DNA of 64,000 bases from Miscanthus floridulus (Eukaryota; Streptophyta; Magnoliopsida; Poales; Poaceae): assembly GCF_019320115.1 (NCBI RefSeq), contig NC_089589.1, forward strand, positions 18,353,641 to 18,417,640, read 5' to 3'. The notes under the pieces were generated by a model. That model was not told the DNA's origin. It worked only from the letters and a program-made list of their open reading frames with translations, and did not search any database. This document shows positions 34,801-47,885 of this stretch, in pieces. Each line of letters begins with the position of its first letter. Within the stretch, counting starts at the first letter, position 1. Made by a program: the position numbers and the translations under genes.

Positions 34801-36524
34801 ATGAACACGTAAATTATCTCAAAACATATCCAACATGGGTCTAGTTTTACAGATCTCGTTATAATGAACGTACTGGTGCAAACGGAATTACAAAAGGATG
34901 CTTCACAAGAAAGTAATCACATTTTAAAGTTTGTATATCATTTGTAAATAAATAAAAAACAGCTCTGACACAGAACCCACGTGACCCTCTCTCTTCACAC
35001 GCTCGTCGCTCGTTCCCTGCTTCCGCTTGCGCCACGTGTCCGCACTTTCCGCTGTCCACTCTCCACGCTCGTCACTCGTCTCTCGTCTCCGCTTTTCTTG
35101 CGCCACGCGTCCGCGAGCTGGTACATGGCGCAGCGCACGCGCGCCGAATAGTGATTGGGCCAGCGGGGAAAACGGGTCCTCTGCTAAACGACAACCCAAA
35201 CGTATTTTTCTGGTCATTAATTAATAAATTAAGGTGTCTTCTATATTATCACTTACTCTTTTGTATGCCAACCGATCGGCAGCTAGCTAAGCCGACTTAG
35301 AAATGTTATTATCGCGAAAAGGACAGTCGATTTGCTGCGTATGTTATTAACGATATATTAGCTCCAAGAGCATGGTCCGGCAGGAGAAGACTTTGTCCTA
35401 TTCTTGTTTAGTATTTATCGAAAATGCGAGTCCCATGTGACGACAAATTCAGTCCGTTGAGTTTAAGGAATATGATACTTTCGTTGTCTTTCCTTAATTA
35501 ATATTTTTATTTAGTTTATGGAATGAGATAAGTTGACTTATCACTATCTAATTATACTTTACCAAATGCTTATTAGTATAATCATGAATAATTGAGTCAC
35601 TCTAGTCATAAAATTTAAGAGGTGTACTAACGATGTACCATCTCATCTAATATAATACGGAGTTGTTCCTTAAACCAGAACAAACCACACAGTACCATCA
35701 TTGCAACCCCGCAATATAGTGTGCTTGTCCCATCTTAGTGTAGGACTATGGCTCAGGCTCACTATTCACTGCTCCTTGAGTTCCAAATGTCGGAATAAGT
35801 GATCTTAGGTCCATGGATTACGTAGGCCAACGCCCCAACCACTCCGATGGCTGATTCAAGGGGAGTATACATGACTTCCTTACGTGCCGTAACCGGGGGC
35901 ACCCAAATGACCGTAGGTCATTGTGGCCCCAAGTCACACATCACCTATTAGAGATGTGGCTCCAATCCCAAGGAACCAACATTCCGAGGAATAGCCGATA
36001 CCCATCCTCTCCTAAGATTTGATTAGTGAGGGCGATGGAGTGATCGAAAGGCCACAGCTGTTACGCCGCCATCCGTACTTCCACACTGACTGCCAGGAGA
36101 ATATCAGTGTCTTCCTTCAGGCGTCAAGACAAGGAGGAAGGGGTTCCCTCGACTGACTTCTACTACGACGACTACCGATCACGGTTAGTATATATGGTAG
36201 AAACTATGCATCCTAGAAAAGCCACAATGAGTTAGAAGTTGGAACAGATGGATTAATAAGGAAGACTTGCCAGCAAACGATATTGATCGAGACGTCAGAG
36301 AATAATTGATTACTTGCCATAATCTTGTTGGACTTCTAGCATCTACTTGTTGCGAAACACATCGCCGCTGGTTCGTATCTTTCCTCTCCCGTCTTGCATG
36401 ATCAACACAACAGAAGAAAGTAGAATACATAAACATAAGATAGAGGAACTATTTATTATTCTCTGAATATTGATGATCATGATGTAGAGCTTCCACAAAA
36501 GTCTGACCAAACCCATAGAGTTTG
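34801..36524. other. Intergenic, no gene recognised
   Basis: A GC-rich stretch at 34970-35170 gives short ORFs on both strands with no recognisable domain. The stretch 35650-36180 is more GC-balanced and looks like a decayed transposon or LTR piece that I cannot assign. Nothing else supported. Confidence 0.4.
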
Positions 36525-36760
36525 CACTACTACAAAAAAATGATTTTAGGAGACTATTGATTCTATTGACAAAGATGGGCTCATTCAGCAACTGTATCTA
36601 GAAATCAACTAGATGCTAAATGGACAAAGCCCACCTCTGAAACTTGATTAACAGTGACAGGCCTCCTAATTAATAGCCCATCTCAAAAAACAAGTCCTAT
36701 ATTTAGAGGCACACCTATAAGAAGTCGTGTCTCACAAAAAGCCTGAGATCCAATAACACA
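36525..36760 (+). mobile_element. CACTA-like left terminus
   Basis: CACTACTACAAAAAAATG at 36525 has the form of a CACTA terminal inverted repeat, followed by short subterminal repeats (GATGGGCTCA, AGCCCATCT, GAGGCACAC). The matching right end was not found. The 3-bp flank TTG does not match the flank of the CACTA-type end at 47681, and the subterminal motifs differ, so these ends probably belong to different elements. Confidence 0.45.
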
Positions 36761-38280
36761 AACTTAACCCTAGGTGCCTCCGCACTTCTCTTTCCTCTCA
36801 AAGATCCACCAACCAGCTTTGCTTCTCCTCCCCTCTCCTCTTTTCTGTCCTTCTCCTCCCCTATATCTGGATCCTCAGCCCCTCCAAGCGGCCTCCCCTG
36901 CTGCGCCACAACTCCAAGGGACTCCGACCGTACTACTCCCCTGTCTTGTGTTCCTCCCACGTGCCATGCAGCGTTGGCTTTGCGTACATCGTAGCCAACA
37001 AAGTGATCGTTGTCAACCTGGGCCTCTGAGTCCGAAGCATCAGAGGAAATGACAGTGCGGGCCAAGACGATAATGGCATGCTAGCTGGGAACATGGAGGG
37101 GGGAAAGAACGTGGTGTCTCAGACTAAGGCAGCAGTGGTGAGTCAACATTATGTGGCTGTGGATCTCAAGTGTGGGCACTACCGACCTTTGCCTCTAGTC
37201 GTGTGGCATCTAAGGAGGCGGTGGCGTGGGCCAAGGCGACAGGGGTGGGCTGGCAAGGCGCAGGCGGCCCGAGGATGTGGTGATGCATTTAGTGCAATGT
37301 AGAGATAATAGCAATGCACAAAAAATATATTACCCACGAATTCATTCCAGCTTATCAGCCATGGTACAATGTTTTGTTCTCAGAACAAATCAACGTCAGC
37401 CAGCTTATCAGCCGTAGAAACCATCAGTCGAACAGTTCATTCTCAGAACAGCTCGTTTTCTTGCAATTAGTGCAAAACAGACGGAGTGGGGAAGACGAGG
37501 TCCAATAAATAATAGAGTTTAGGGCCAACGGCCATAACGGGTATCTCAGTCGGCTCGATGTTTAATACGACGGTGAAAAGGAACCCCAAGATCACCGCCG
37601 GCTCCATCATTTACCCGTCATACCTCCAACCGGCGGTTAAACAAACTCACTGTCGATTGTGTAATGGCCGGTGGAGATAATGGCATCTCTAGTAGTCACG
37701 ATGATGCACACGAGAGGTACTAGAAAAATATTTGTGAAGACGGAGACGACAACGAGTAGGTTGTTGCCCTTGCGTTGAGTCAACGGGGAGGAGTAGCTCA
37801 TCACGGCTCCAACGATTGCTGGTCTGCATTGAGATAGCATCATCCACCTTGCACATCATGGGCTCCAAAACCTTTTGCACCCCGGTTGGCTCTCTCCCCA
37901 CCCCCTCCGGCATGCTCTTGCACCTCTGATTGTAATATTGTAATGTGTTTGCAGACTTCGATTGTAGTAACGACACTCTAGTTGGTAAAATGTTGTAATA
38001 TGTTTGTTGTACTATTTTTGTAGACTTCAAATAATTCCCTATTTTGTATAGTCTAAATCGATTAATGTGTGTGTGCATGGCATCTTTGGCGGCTGGTTTA
38101 CAAATAATTTTTAGAATTATTTTGAATCATTCTAGATACAAACTTGGATGGAGACACAATATGTAACGAAACATTTTAGAGGCTTGATATAATACAGACA
38201 ATCCCAAATAGCACTAAACAAACTAAACCTACAACACACTTAAAAAAAATAAGGTTTTCGCCTCCAATTCCATCTAAAAA
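36761..38280. other. Mixed repeat debris, no gene recognised
   Basis: Includes a stretch at 37345-37460 with repeated CAGCTTATCAGCC and GTTCTCAGAACA motifs typical of grass MITE debris. Open stretches at 36774-37065 and 37689-38078 show no recognisable domain. Confidence 0.4.
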
Positions 38281-38690
38281 GACAAATTCTTTGTTAGTTC
38301 TTCATTGATGGGATTCTTTTGATTCACCTCTTCATCCACAGGTGCACTCTCATCAGCCTCCTTAGCCAATTTTTAGCAGCTTAACATATTCTTCCTCCTA
38401 GTAGCAGCCTTCGCATCCACTACCATGCCACTGAAATTAGACACAACAAACCAAGAACTTCGAATCAAAATCATCACAAAAAATGGCTCAAATCATAAAA
38501 AAGGTGTCTAACAGGACCTAACCATGCGATTTGGATACTTGTAGAAAATGCGGCCACTGTTGGGACCTTCCTTCTTCACTTTCTCCAACACAGTGTGCTG
38601 CTTACACTTGCCGCACGTAATGAGAGGGAGCTCCGTCCTTAGTCTCTGATGAACCCCATGCGAGGCCGAGGACCTAGACGGGGACGCCAT
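38281..38690 (-). pseudogene. GRF-type zinc-finger gene fragment
   Basis: The ORF 38690-38508 (minus) reads ELPLITCGKCKQHTVLEKVK then KEGPNSGRIFYKYPN. This is the small GRF-like zinc-finger pattern common in grass genes and often carried by transposons. The third zinc ligand (FYKCP in the family) is Tyr here. A GT follows the ORF, and the next possible exon (about 38440-38280) is full of stops. Likely a captured or decayed copy. Confidence 0.5.
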
Positions 38691-39904
38691 CTATACAGTG
38701 ATGGCACCTCCCTTTTCGGCAAAACTGGCTATGACATGGGAGACAAGGACACTGGTCAACCCAAACAAAAAAAAAGGCTTGGACCATATATCACTGTCAT
38801 GTCAAAATGTAAACCGGCAATGATAGAGGTGCATCACTGCCGGTTACACGCTAGTCGAGCAGTGATCTAGAGGGCATAACTGTGATTACAAACTGATCTG
38901 GCAGTGATTTGGGCGCATCACAACCGGTTTCATAGGCAGTCATATGGGAACAACAGTGCTAGTTTAGGTTTGGAACTGATAGTGATGTATTTTTCATATA
39001 TATTAGAAATTTCTGTACCTCGCCATTAGGTCTATCCCCTAGTACCAACATTTTATCTCCCTCGTGCTATCGTCTGCATCCACACTGACCTTAGGAGCCC
39101 TAAGAGTGCCGCCGCTAGCTCCGATCACATCATCCCGGTCCCCGTATGTCGGTCGCCATCCCCGTCTGTTGTGCGTCGTCCCCGTCTGCCGCGCTGTCCC
39201 CCATTTGTCGATCGCCGTCTGGGTCTGCCACGCGCCATCCCCATTCCCGTCCATCACGTCGTCTCCATCCCCATGGTCAACATCATCACCATCATCAGCC
39301 CCAGGAGCGCCTCCGCCCACATCCTCTCCTTCGATTCATTATAAGAGTGTGGTCTTAGTGCAGTTATTAAAATATGATGTTAATCAGATAATGTGATATA
39401 GAGTTAGAGGCAATGATGAAATGTCTATTTGAGCATGAGTTAGTAAATCAGTTTGCTAGCATATTGCTAGAGTTAGAGGCAGTGATGAAATGTCAGTTTG
39501 CAAGTGTATTTGCTAGTGTATTGTGTTTTCTGAACCTTCCTATAAACATGATGTAAAGTGAAAAAAACATGTAAATTCAACATTGTGGTTGTGATTACCG
39601 TATCTTATTTAAATCAATATTTAGAAAGTATCATGATGAGTGAACCAAATTGATGGGGCCGGTTTCTGATTACTATGAGAAACATAACTTTTGTGTTCAT
39701 GATCAGTTATGCAGGGTCCCCTACTTCCTCCTCAGGCACTTGTATTCCTCCATGGAGCTACGCTATTTGCGCCACCTTTGTAGGCAGCACGATTCTCTTA
39801 TGTGACCATAGTAAGAAGGGTTAATCTTTTCTTACGCTCAATTTAACGTATATTCTATTTCATCCTAACACACTTTTGTAATTTAACTTTGATGATTGAG
39901 CCAG

Positions 39905-40243
39905 TTAGATGGCTTGAAGATACACTCTGGTTTCTTGGCATTACTGACATTAGGTGTCAGATAGTCAGCGTCGGAGATGGAGAGGGTGTATCTTTCAACA
40001 TTTCTTGAAAATGGGATATAGGCCTCAAGAGATCGTAGAAATTAGTGCTAGGGGAACGGTGGCGCTAAATGAAAAAAGTTGCTGAGAGAAATGTTGTGAG
40101 AATGTATCTAAATGAGCCTGGCATCAATGGATACACAATTCATGTCTTCTCATACTTTTGGTGTGAAGCTCTAGACAAGGGTATTACAGATGTGGCAGTT
40201 AGTGATCTAGCTACTAGGGACAACAACGCAGATGTGGTATAGT
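39905..40243 (+). pseudogene. Coding relic with dsRBD-like layout, unassigned
   Basis: One frame with three stops reads VRWLEDTLWFLGITDIRCQI, then a strand-like block, then MKKVAERNVVRMYLNEPG, and ends near 40240. The helix-strand-helix spacing resembles a double-stranded-RNA-binding fold and, loosely, the middle of the pre-gag ORFs at 9357 and 29042. Sequence similarity is too weak to claim homology. A further open stretch (40423-40632) follows. It may be cargo of the host CACTA element. Confidence 0.3.
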
Positions 40244-40634
40244 GTGAGTAGTCCTCACATGTGTATATATTATTTTTGCATTCAACATTGCTCATATTCT
40301 ATTTGTTGCATGACACCACTTGCAGGTTCATTTTCATGATTTGACGTACACAGCGTGTAGCCTCCATGCCATTCTAGGCGAAGAAACTCGGGTACCGCTG
40401 GTAGTATGCAGATTCAAGGACCATGACAGAAGGATTGCAGGGTTACGTGAATTTTGCTATAGGTGATAGCCTATTCCTCCAGCTTGAGGCAAGAGAGAGT
40501 GCACTAATTCATTCATTGATCTACATAATTCGTGTGCTCAGCTATACAATAGGAGATCTTCGCTACACAAACTACCTCATTTTACAAGGCGAAGAGCCTA
40601 AGAGTAGTGTGACACACTACTACAGAAATTAACT

Positions 40635-41010
40635 GTAGGGGCGGCTCTAGAGCCACTGTAGGGGCGGCTACGCCAGCCGCCCCTCCCAGGGTGTTCCTAC
40701 AGAGCGTGCCTCTGTAGGGGCGGTTTCCTGACCGCCCCTGCAGTACCCTCTGTAGGGGCGGCTGGTGTTTTCAGCCGCCCCTACAGTGCCCTCTGTAGGG
40801 GCGGCTGGTGTTTTCAGCCGCCCCTACAGTGCCCTCTGTAAGAGCGGCTGGTGTTTTCAGCCGCCCCTACAGTGCCCTCTGTAGGGGTGGCTGATAATAT
40901 TAGCCGCCTCTATAGTGGACTTCTGTAAGGGCGGCTGTATCACCAGCCGCCCCTGCTGTGTGTATTTGTAAGGGCGGTTCAATCAAGAACCGCCCCTACA
41001 GTGGATATTC
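40635..41010. repeat. Left subterminal palindromic array
   Basis: Tandem 43-bp units of the form CTGTAGGGGCGGCTG, a GTGTTTT loop and CAGCCGCCCCTACAG, then a short spacer. Three units at about 40749-40880 are near-identical and flanking units vary. Each unit is itself a hairpin. Such subterminal arrays are typical transposase-binding regions of CACTA elements. Confidence 0.85.
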
Positions 41011-41422
41011 CAGCAAAAAAAATAAATAATTCAAATTCAAATCTGACCCCATATATATATATATAATTCAAATTCGAATCTGACCGCTACAAATATACAT
41101 ATATACATCCACAAACACAAGACCATTATTTAGAACATCATCAAAGTCATAATTCACAAAAGTCCATCATTACAACATAGTCCATTATGAAGTCCATCAT
41201 TATAACATAGACTGCATATGAACTTATGGATTCTTTTCAAATATGAACTTATGGATACAGTTTTCATAATCTGTGAGTCAAGTATCAATGTCAAAGCTTG
41301 GATTTGCAGGGTTACCTAAGTTCCTATTTACACACTGAAAATTCACTAACAGAACACTAGCAATATACTAGTAAACATCTTTTACCCTCCCGGCAAACGC
41401 TATGATAACTGTTACTGTAGCT

Positions 41423-41525
41423 TGCTTGAGCTGCATCTGCATATCCTCTGATCCTTGCAAGGACTTGCAGGCCAAGCTCTTGAACCTTCTGCCCACTCAC
41501 CAAAACTAATGCAGCAGCCCCATCA
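41423..41525 (-). pseudogene. Captured acetoacetyl-CoA thiolase exon
   Basis: After an acceptor GGATCAG (minus), the exon reads DGAAALVLVSGQKVQELGLQ then VLARIRGYADAAQA. This is the well-conserved middle of plant cytosolic acetyl-CoA acetyltransferase, the first enzyme of the mevalonate pathway. Only about 34 codons are present. There is no recognisable donor and no other thiolase exon, and the catalytic residues lie outside this stretch. It is a fragment and cannot encode an enzyme. Confidence 0.75.
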
Positions 41526-41666
41526 CTGATCCATATAAAAGCAAATTAGATATGATCAATTGTAGCTACACAAGCGGATAGTAGGCAGTACACAATGGAC
41601 AGTACCGGTCAATGGAAAAAATAGCAAGTGCAAAGTGAGATCAAAGAATTTTAATACAACACATAC

Positions 41667-42409
41667 CCTGTTACCATTGTATTTAATAACAATGTTCTTA
41701 TGAGTGTAAAGGTAGTGCTTGTTCTCATTGTTTTTGTCAGTCTCCCCAACAAAACCAGCTCACAGGGAAACTGGCTCCATTATTTTAAAAGAAAATAGAA
41801 AGAATTTGTGCAATAGAAATGAACAGGTATAAAACCACCTACCCCACAATGGCAGATCATCTAGGTTATTGAACCACGGTAAGCATTGGAGCAAAATGTG
41901 GACACAAAGAATGTCAGAAACAAGATAAAGCATCCAAAAAATGTGGATCAGAATAAAACTAAATGAGGATTTTCCATACCTATGAAAAGCTCAAACCAAT
42001 ATGAGTTTTCAATGGCATTAGCAAATTGCTGAACCTTTTGAGCATCAAGTTCAATTGTGCAAATGGCCCCCTTGTCCACATTCTCTAAAACAAAAGGAAC
42101 ATTCGAATGAAAAGCCAATGAAATAAATCAATTCAGTCACAGAAACGAACATGCAACAATGCATGGTCCAAGAAATAAACAAACTTTAGGAGGATGTCAA
42201 GAGAAGGCAAGCATACTTATGAACTTTATATCGATCTGACTATCAATCAGCTCATTTCCACCAAGGACCTCTCCGAGACCACCCCATTTATGTGCAGGGT
42301 TTTCAGATGGTTGACAAAATGGGAGGCTGTAATAGTTGTAAGTTTCTTGAGGATTATTGTAAGGCCCAACCTTGTTTACCCATAGCTTAACAGGTTCTTC
42401 TGTTTTATA
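41667..42409 (-). pseudogene. Captured TM9SF (EMP70/nonaspanin) exons
   Basis: Four consecutive exons of a transmembrane 9 superfamily protein, a Golgi/endosomal multispanning protein. 42409-42221: VKLWVNKVGPYNNPQETYNY, then SLPFCQPSENPAHKWGGLGE, ending IDSQIDIKF. 42084-41980: NVDKGAICTIELDAQKVQQF to YWFELFI. 41860-41843: an 18-nt microexon DDLPLW. 41756-41667: FVGETDKNNENKHYLYTHKN to IKYNGNR. All code for the luminal N-terminal domain; the membrane segments are absent. The donor after the first exon reads AT instead of GT, and the acceptor before the last reads TG instead of AG, so splicing has decayed. Confidence 0.85.
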
Positions 42410-42889
42410 CTGCACATAAGAAAAATAATAATTATTTTAGCTGCAATGCTTTAGTAGATGAATCATTCTCATCATAGTTAAATTTAGTACAGGTAAATTT
42501 TGAAAAGACAACAACATTTAAGCTGGTTCTGGTTGTAGGAAACAAGTTTTCTGAATATTGTTGCATCAGTGTAACAGTGTAGGATATAGAGAAGTATAGC
42601 GATCATGACCACTAAATGTTTAATTTGGAACAGCCCCAACCATATAAGGAAAAAGAGCTCTAATATTTCTTAAGCTCATGGATTCAATCTAGTATTCGCC
42701 ACAATGGGGGGCGGGCTTATCTGAAATCCCCACAATAACTACCAAATTAAAGTGTAGCATAACAACTGTAAGCCCACGAATCCACGATGATATGCATGCA
42801 TTGTACCCTTTCCTAGACATGACATGCACCATCTAATAATCTGAATGCAAGACCAAGAAAACATACATGCAGTTGCAAGCAAAGAGATG

Positions 42890-43800
42890 TCCCCTATATA
42901 TGTCCCCTATAACAGCTAAATAAAGAACCCTCCAGTCTACTCACTTCTAATACACAAACAGCGCTAGCGGGAAAGGCTTTTCTAGCAGCTAATGTAACAT
43001 AAAAACCAAACAACTACCATTCTAACCTCATTTCTAATACTCAAAATCACCAAAACAGGAACCCATGACGAAACAGGAAAAAAAAGCAGCACTACTATGT
43101 TTTTGCTGAAATGGATATCACTCCACCCAATCATAGCAAATGAAAGACACTTACTATTTTGCTGAAAGGAAGAGCATTATAACAGCTAAATTAAGAACCT
43201 TCCAGTCTAAGCTCGCTTCTAATAGACAATCAGCGCTAGCAGGAAAGGTTTTTCTAGTAGCTAATGAACACAAGCAGTAGAGAGGAATCCCAAAGTACCA
43301 AAATGATGCCACTATTTCCAGTTCACTCTATGTGTGTGTTCTAATAGCAAAGCCAAATAACATCTAATAATATTTAAAATTATGAAAACAGAAACCCATG
43401 ACAACAAACAGATAAGCAATACTACATATTAGCTCGATTCTATGTGGCAGCAATCCTTGCACCTAGAAGTAGCAACAGGATGTCACTTGCTATTTTGCTG
43501 AAAGGAAGAGTATTCCAACACCTAAACTGAGCACCTTCACTCTAAGCTCACCTCTAATACTAAAGGATGCTTGTAACGTAGGTAACAAAAGAAATAACAG
43601 TAAGCTCTGCTCTAAGTGCCACAGACCCATCTTTGAAGCCAAACCAAATTGTTGTGAAACAAATCGAGGAAAGCACATGAGATAAGGTAGCACCGACCAG
43701 TCCTGCTACATACCTACTATTGTAACCGCATTTCTAATACTCAATCACCAACACAGAAACCATGACAAAACAAACAAAAAGTAATACTACGTTTTGCTTC
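42890..43800. repeat. Threefold degenerate tandem repeat, about 300-340 bp units
   Basis: The motif series AACAGCTAAATWAAGAACC, CAGCGCTAGCRGGAAAGG, TTTTCTAGYAGCTAATG and TCTAATACTCAA...CATGACRAA recurs starting near 42908, 43180 and 43512. It lies where the first intron of the captured ZEITLUPE-like gene would be, so it may be intron sequence amplified before or after capture. Confidence 0.6.
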
Positions 43801-43896
43801 CTTGCATCTAACAATAGCAAGAGGAGGCCAACCCTTGCACCTAACAATAGCAAGAAGATGGCACTTAGAGCAGTCCTTGCAACCAAAATGAAACTA

Positions 43897-44730
<834 letters not shown>

Positions 44731-44809
44731 ATGAGAGGGGTGTTGGTATACAGCTTTAAGAGTGTAGGGTAGAAAATTAAAATCAAAACTACTAAAATAA
44801 TTTTGAGAC

Positions 44810-46160
44810 ACCAAATGATCTCAAATGAAAATTTAATAAACATAAAAGTTGTAGAGGTCATGAAGATATACAACTTTTATTTTGGTCATCTTGTAATTTG
44901 ACAAAATTTGAACCTTTCAAATTTGAAATTTTAAAAAATAACAAGTTCAAACCAAAATTTGAGACCCAAAATGATTTCAACATAAAATGTGATGAATACC
45001 AAAGTTGTTCAACTCATTAATATCTACAACTTTTATTTTAGTCATCTTGTCATTTGACAAAATTTGAACCTTTCAAATTTGAAATTTTGAAAAACGACAA
45101 GTTCGAACCAAAATTTAAGACCCAAATTGATTTCAACATAAAAAGTGATGAATACCAAAGTTGTTCGACTCGTGAATATATACAACTTTTATTTTGGTCA
45201 TTTCTTTATTTAACAAATTCTTAGCACACATTGTTCACTAATCTTACACATGTCTCATATAGTTTATAAAACCATATGAGAGATGTGTCACATTTGTGAA
45301 CAATGTCATTACCACTTTGTCATATGAAGAAATGACCAATACAAAAGTTGTAGATCTTGATGAGTTATTCAACTTTGGTATTTATCACTTTTTCAGCTGA
45401 AATCATTTGGGGCACCAAAATATTGTCTGAAAGTTGCATTTTTTTTTTAAATTCAAAATTTAAATTGCTCAAACTTTTCATATGTATATATTGACAAAAC
45501 CAACAAAATAAATTGATAGATAATGATTTTAGAAAATTTTAGGAAAAAAAATCATCAGATTTGGAGTTAGTATGAGGAAGAAAAACTAGTTACAAAGTTG
45601 ACCCACAGATTAAAAAAAGAAATCACACTGTTCACCATGATCATGTAAGGATCATCTAGAACAGTGTGATTTCTCTTTTTAATCTGTGGGTAAACTTTGT
45701 AACTAATTGTTCTTCCTCATACTAACTCCAAATGTGATGGTTTTTTTTTCTAAAAATTTATAAAATCATGATTCAGCATTTAAGTTTGATCAAACTTGGA
45801 CGTGATAATGTTTTACACATTTTAAAATTTGAAATTTGAAATTTGACAAGTTCCAACCAAATTTTAAAACCCTAAATGATTTCAGATGTAAAAGTGATAA
45901 ACACAAAAGTTGTTCAACTCATCAAGATCTACAACTTTTATTTTGGTCATCTTGTCATTTGACAAAATTTGAACCTTTCAAATTTGAAATTTTAAAAAAT
46001 GACAAGTTCGAACCAAAATTTGAGACCCAAAATGATTTCAACATAAAATGTGATGAATACCAAAGTTGTTCAACTCATTAATATCTACAACTTTTATTTT
46101 AGTCATCTTGTCATTTGACAAAATTTGAACCTTTTAAATTTAAAATTTTGAAAAACGACA
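44810..46160. repeat. Fold-back and repeated AT-rich block in CACTA element
   Basis: Arms 45340-45640 and 45655-45945 are inverted repeats of each other. The inner 80 bases are nearly perfect around a small loop at about 45645 (TTTGGAGTTAGTATGAGG on one arm, CCTCATACTAACTCCAAA on the other). A smaller hairpin is centred near 45265. A direct repeat of about 200 bases (AATTTGAACCTTTCAAATTT ... CAAAGTTGTTCAACTCAT) occurs at 44880-45080 and 45950-46150. No coding. Confidence 0.75.
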
Positions 46161-46345
46161 AATGGGCACTGCAGGGGCGGCTGGTGATTGAGCCGCCCCT
46201 ACAGATCAGCCCCAACTGTAGGGGCGGCTCAAGTTACCAGCCGCCCCTACAGTGCCATCTGTAGGGGCGGCTGGGCTGCTGGGGCCCGAAGACGCCCACT
46301 GTAAGGGCGCCTCCAACCCCAGCCGCCCCTACAGTAAAAATGCCC
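46160..46345. repeat. Right subterminal palindromic array
   Basis: Copies of GGGGCGGCT facing AGCCGCCCC, matching the left array, directly inside the right terminus at 46375. Confidence 0.8.
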
Positions 46346-46834
46346 TCGTTCCTGCAGAGGAAATCTGGCGTAGTGACATGAAAGGGACTAAGCGCAGTGG
46401 GTGTGTTAAGTACTGATCACATACTTTGGTTTCTTAAACTAGCGTAAGAGACTAAGTAATGAGACCGGTTTGTAAGGACTTCATTATGTACATACCTATT
46501 TAGTTAATACATCCTTCGTAGTTATATATATGATGTATTGTATCTTGTGAGAAATGTCTTGTGTGTGAGAAATGAGAAATGTTGGGTGTGGTATTGGCCT
46601 GCAATGGCACTCAACAATTTACTGCCGGGTGTGCGCTAATCCGATAGTTGTGTCATGAGTGCCACTGTCGAGTGATGGCCCAATCCAGTAGTGGCACTCA
46701 CCACATCACTACCGGTTGATGATCCCATTCGACAATGATAGTCATGAATATCAATGCCGGTTTCTGATCTGAACTAGCAGCATTGTGCATTTTATCACTG
46801 CCGGGTCGCCGACCCGATAGTGATAGGCCACCCA

Positions 46835-47585
46835 ATTGGCGGAGCCAAGGGGGGGCCAGCAGGGGCCGTGGCACCCCCCTAACAACACAAACTTTTTTAT
46901 AATATATATAGTCAAATAGTCTTTGTTTATATTAAAATGGTATAAATAAAATATTGTTATATATGTCTACTAATATGCTCTAGACAACAAAATTGAATAG
47001 AGTACAATTACAATAAAATATTTTGATTGATCTAATTTTTGTTTGTCTACCATATTAGGACATATATATCTATTGAAATTTTTGGTTGTACTAGAATACT
47101 TATGTTTATTACACTTTGTTTTACCGAACGCATACTTCGTTGATTATCTCTTTTTATTATGAATCACATTATAGATGTAGACGCTCACATACACGCATGC
47201 CTGCTCACTTCTATGAACAAACACACATCTTACTCCACTATGAGCACTTTCGAAATACTAAGACGACAAAATTTTAAGATTCATGAGTCATCACATGTAC
47301 CCCCGTTATCGACGGAACGGTCACCTACCACAGGTATGAGCGCTTCTGAAATACTCAGTGGGTAGATTTTATTATTCATGCATATATGCCCCACTGTCAA
47401 CAGACGCAGTCCTCTACCATGGGGAAAATGGCGAGCATGGTTAAGTCGTCAAATACTGGAATAAATCTAGAAAAACAGAGCTTAACCCTAGAGCAAAATT
47501 CTAAACAATTAAGCTACACTCGGTTCTCATATGTTGAAACTCTTTGACAGGCCCCTCTTATGCATAATTCCTGGCTCCGCCACTG
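46835..47585. mobile_element. hAT element, non-autonomous (751 bp)
   Basis: Flanked by a perfect 8-bp duplication GGCCACCC (46827-46834 and 47586-47593). The right end in reverse is CAGTGGCGGAGCCAGG, the common grass hAT terminus. The left end AATTGGCGGAGCCAAG has its first bases mutated. No transposase. It interrupts subterminal repeats of the older CACTA-like element. Confidence 0.82.
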
Positions 47586-47689
47586 GGCCACCCTATCACT
47601 GTTGTTTAACCTCTGCCGGCATGGATTCTAACAATGATGGGGGCTTCTGATCCAATAGTGCTTATTAGATCTGGCGTAGTGGAGATTTC

Positions 47690-47885
47690 ACTATGGCTGG
47701 CCTTTGCACACGAGGGGCATATCGCAGTCCCATTGTGGTCTATGCTGGAGGTAGAACCGCGGAACAATAATGGGGGAAATCCTCGGCGCGAGCATGTGTT
47801 GATCTGGGGGCAAACGTGGGTGGTAGGTGCTCCACTATGTGAACCTACCACTGAGCTATGCACTTGTTCACACAGGAACTTTATT
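47690..47885 (-). repeat. tRNA-derived SINE-like element
   Basis: The minus strand contains TAGCTCAGTGGTAGGTTCAC (A-box-like) followed by CACCTACCACCCACGTTT and a tail of the type seen in grass tRNA-related SINEs. It lies next to the CACTA end. Boundaries and family are uncertain. Confidence 0.45.

Noticed and set aside
39064..39396. 110-aa Ser/Pro-rich ORF
   Set aside because: Simple composition (Ser/Pro/His repeats) opposite an Asp/Gly-rich frame; no domain and no family resemblance.
40734..40890. CRISPR-like array of regular repeats
   Set aside because: Plant nuclear DNA; the units are contiguous palindromes without unique spacers and lie at a CACTA terminus.
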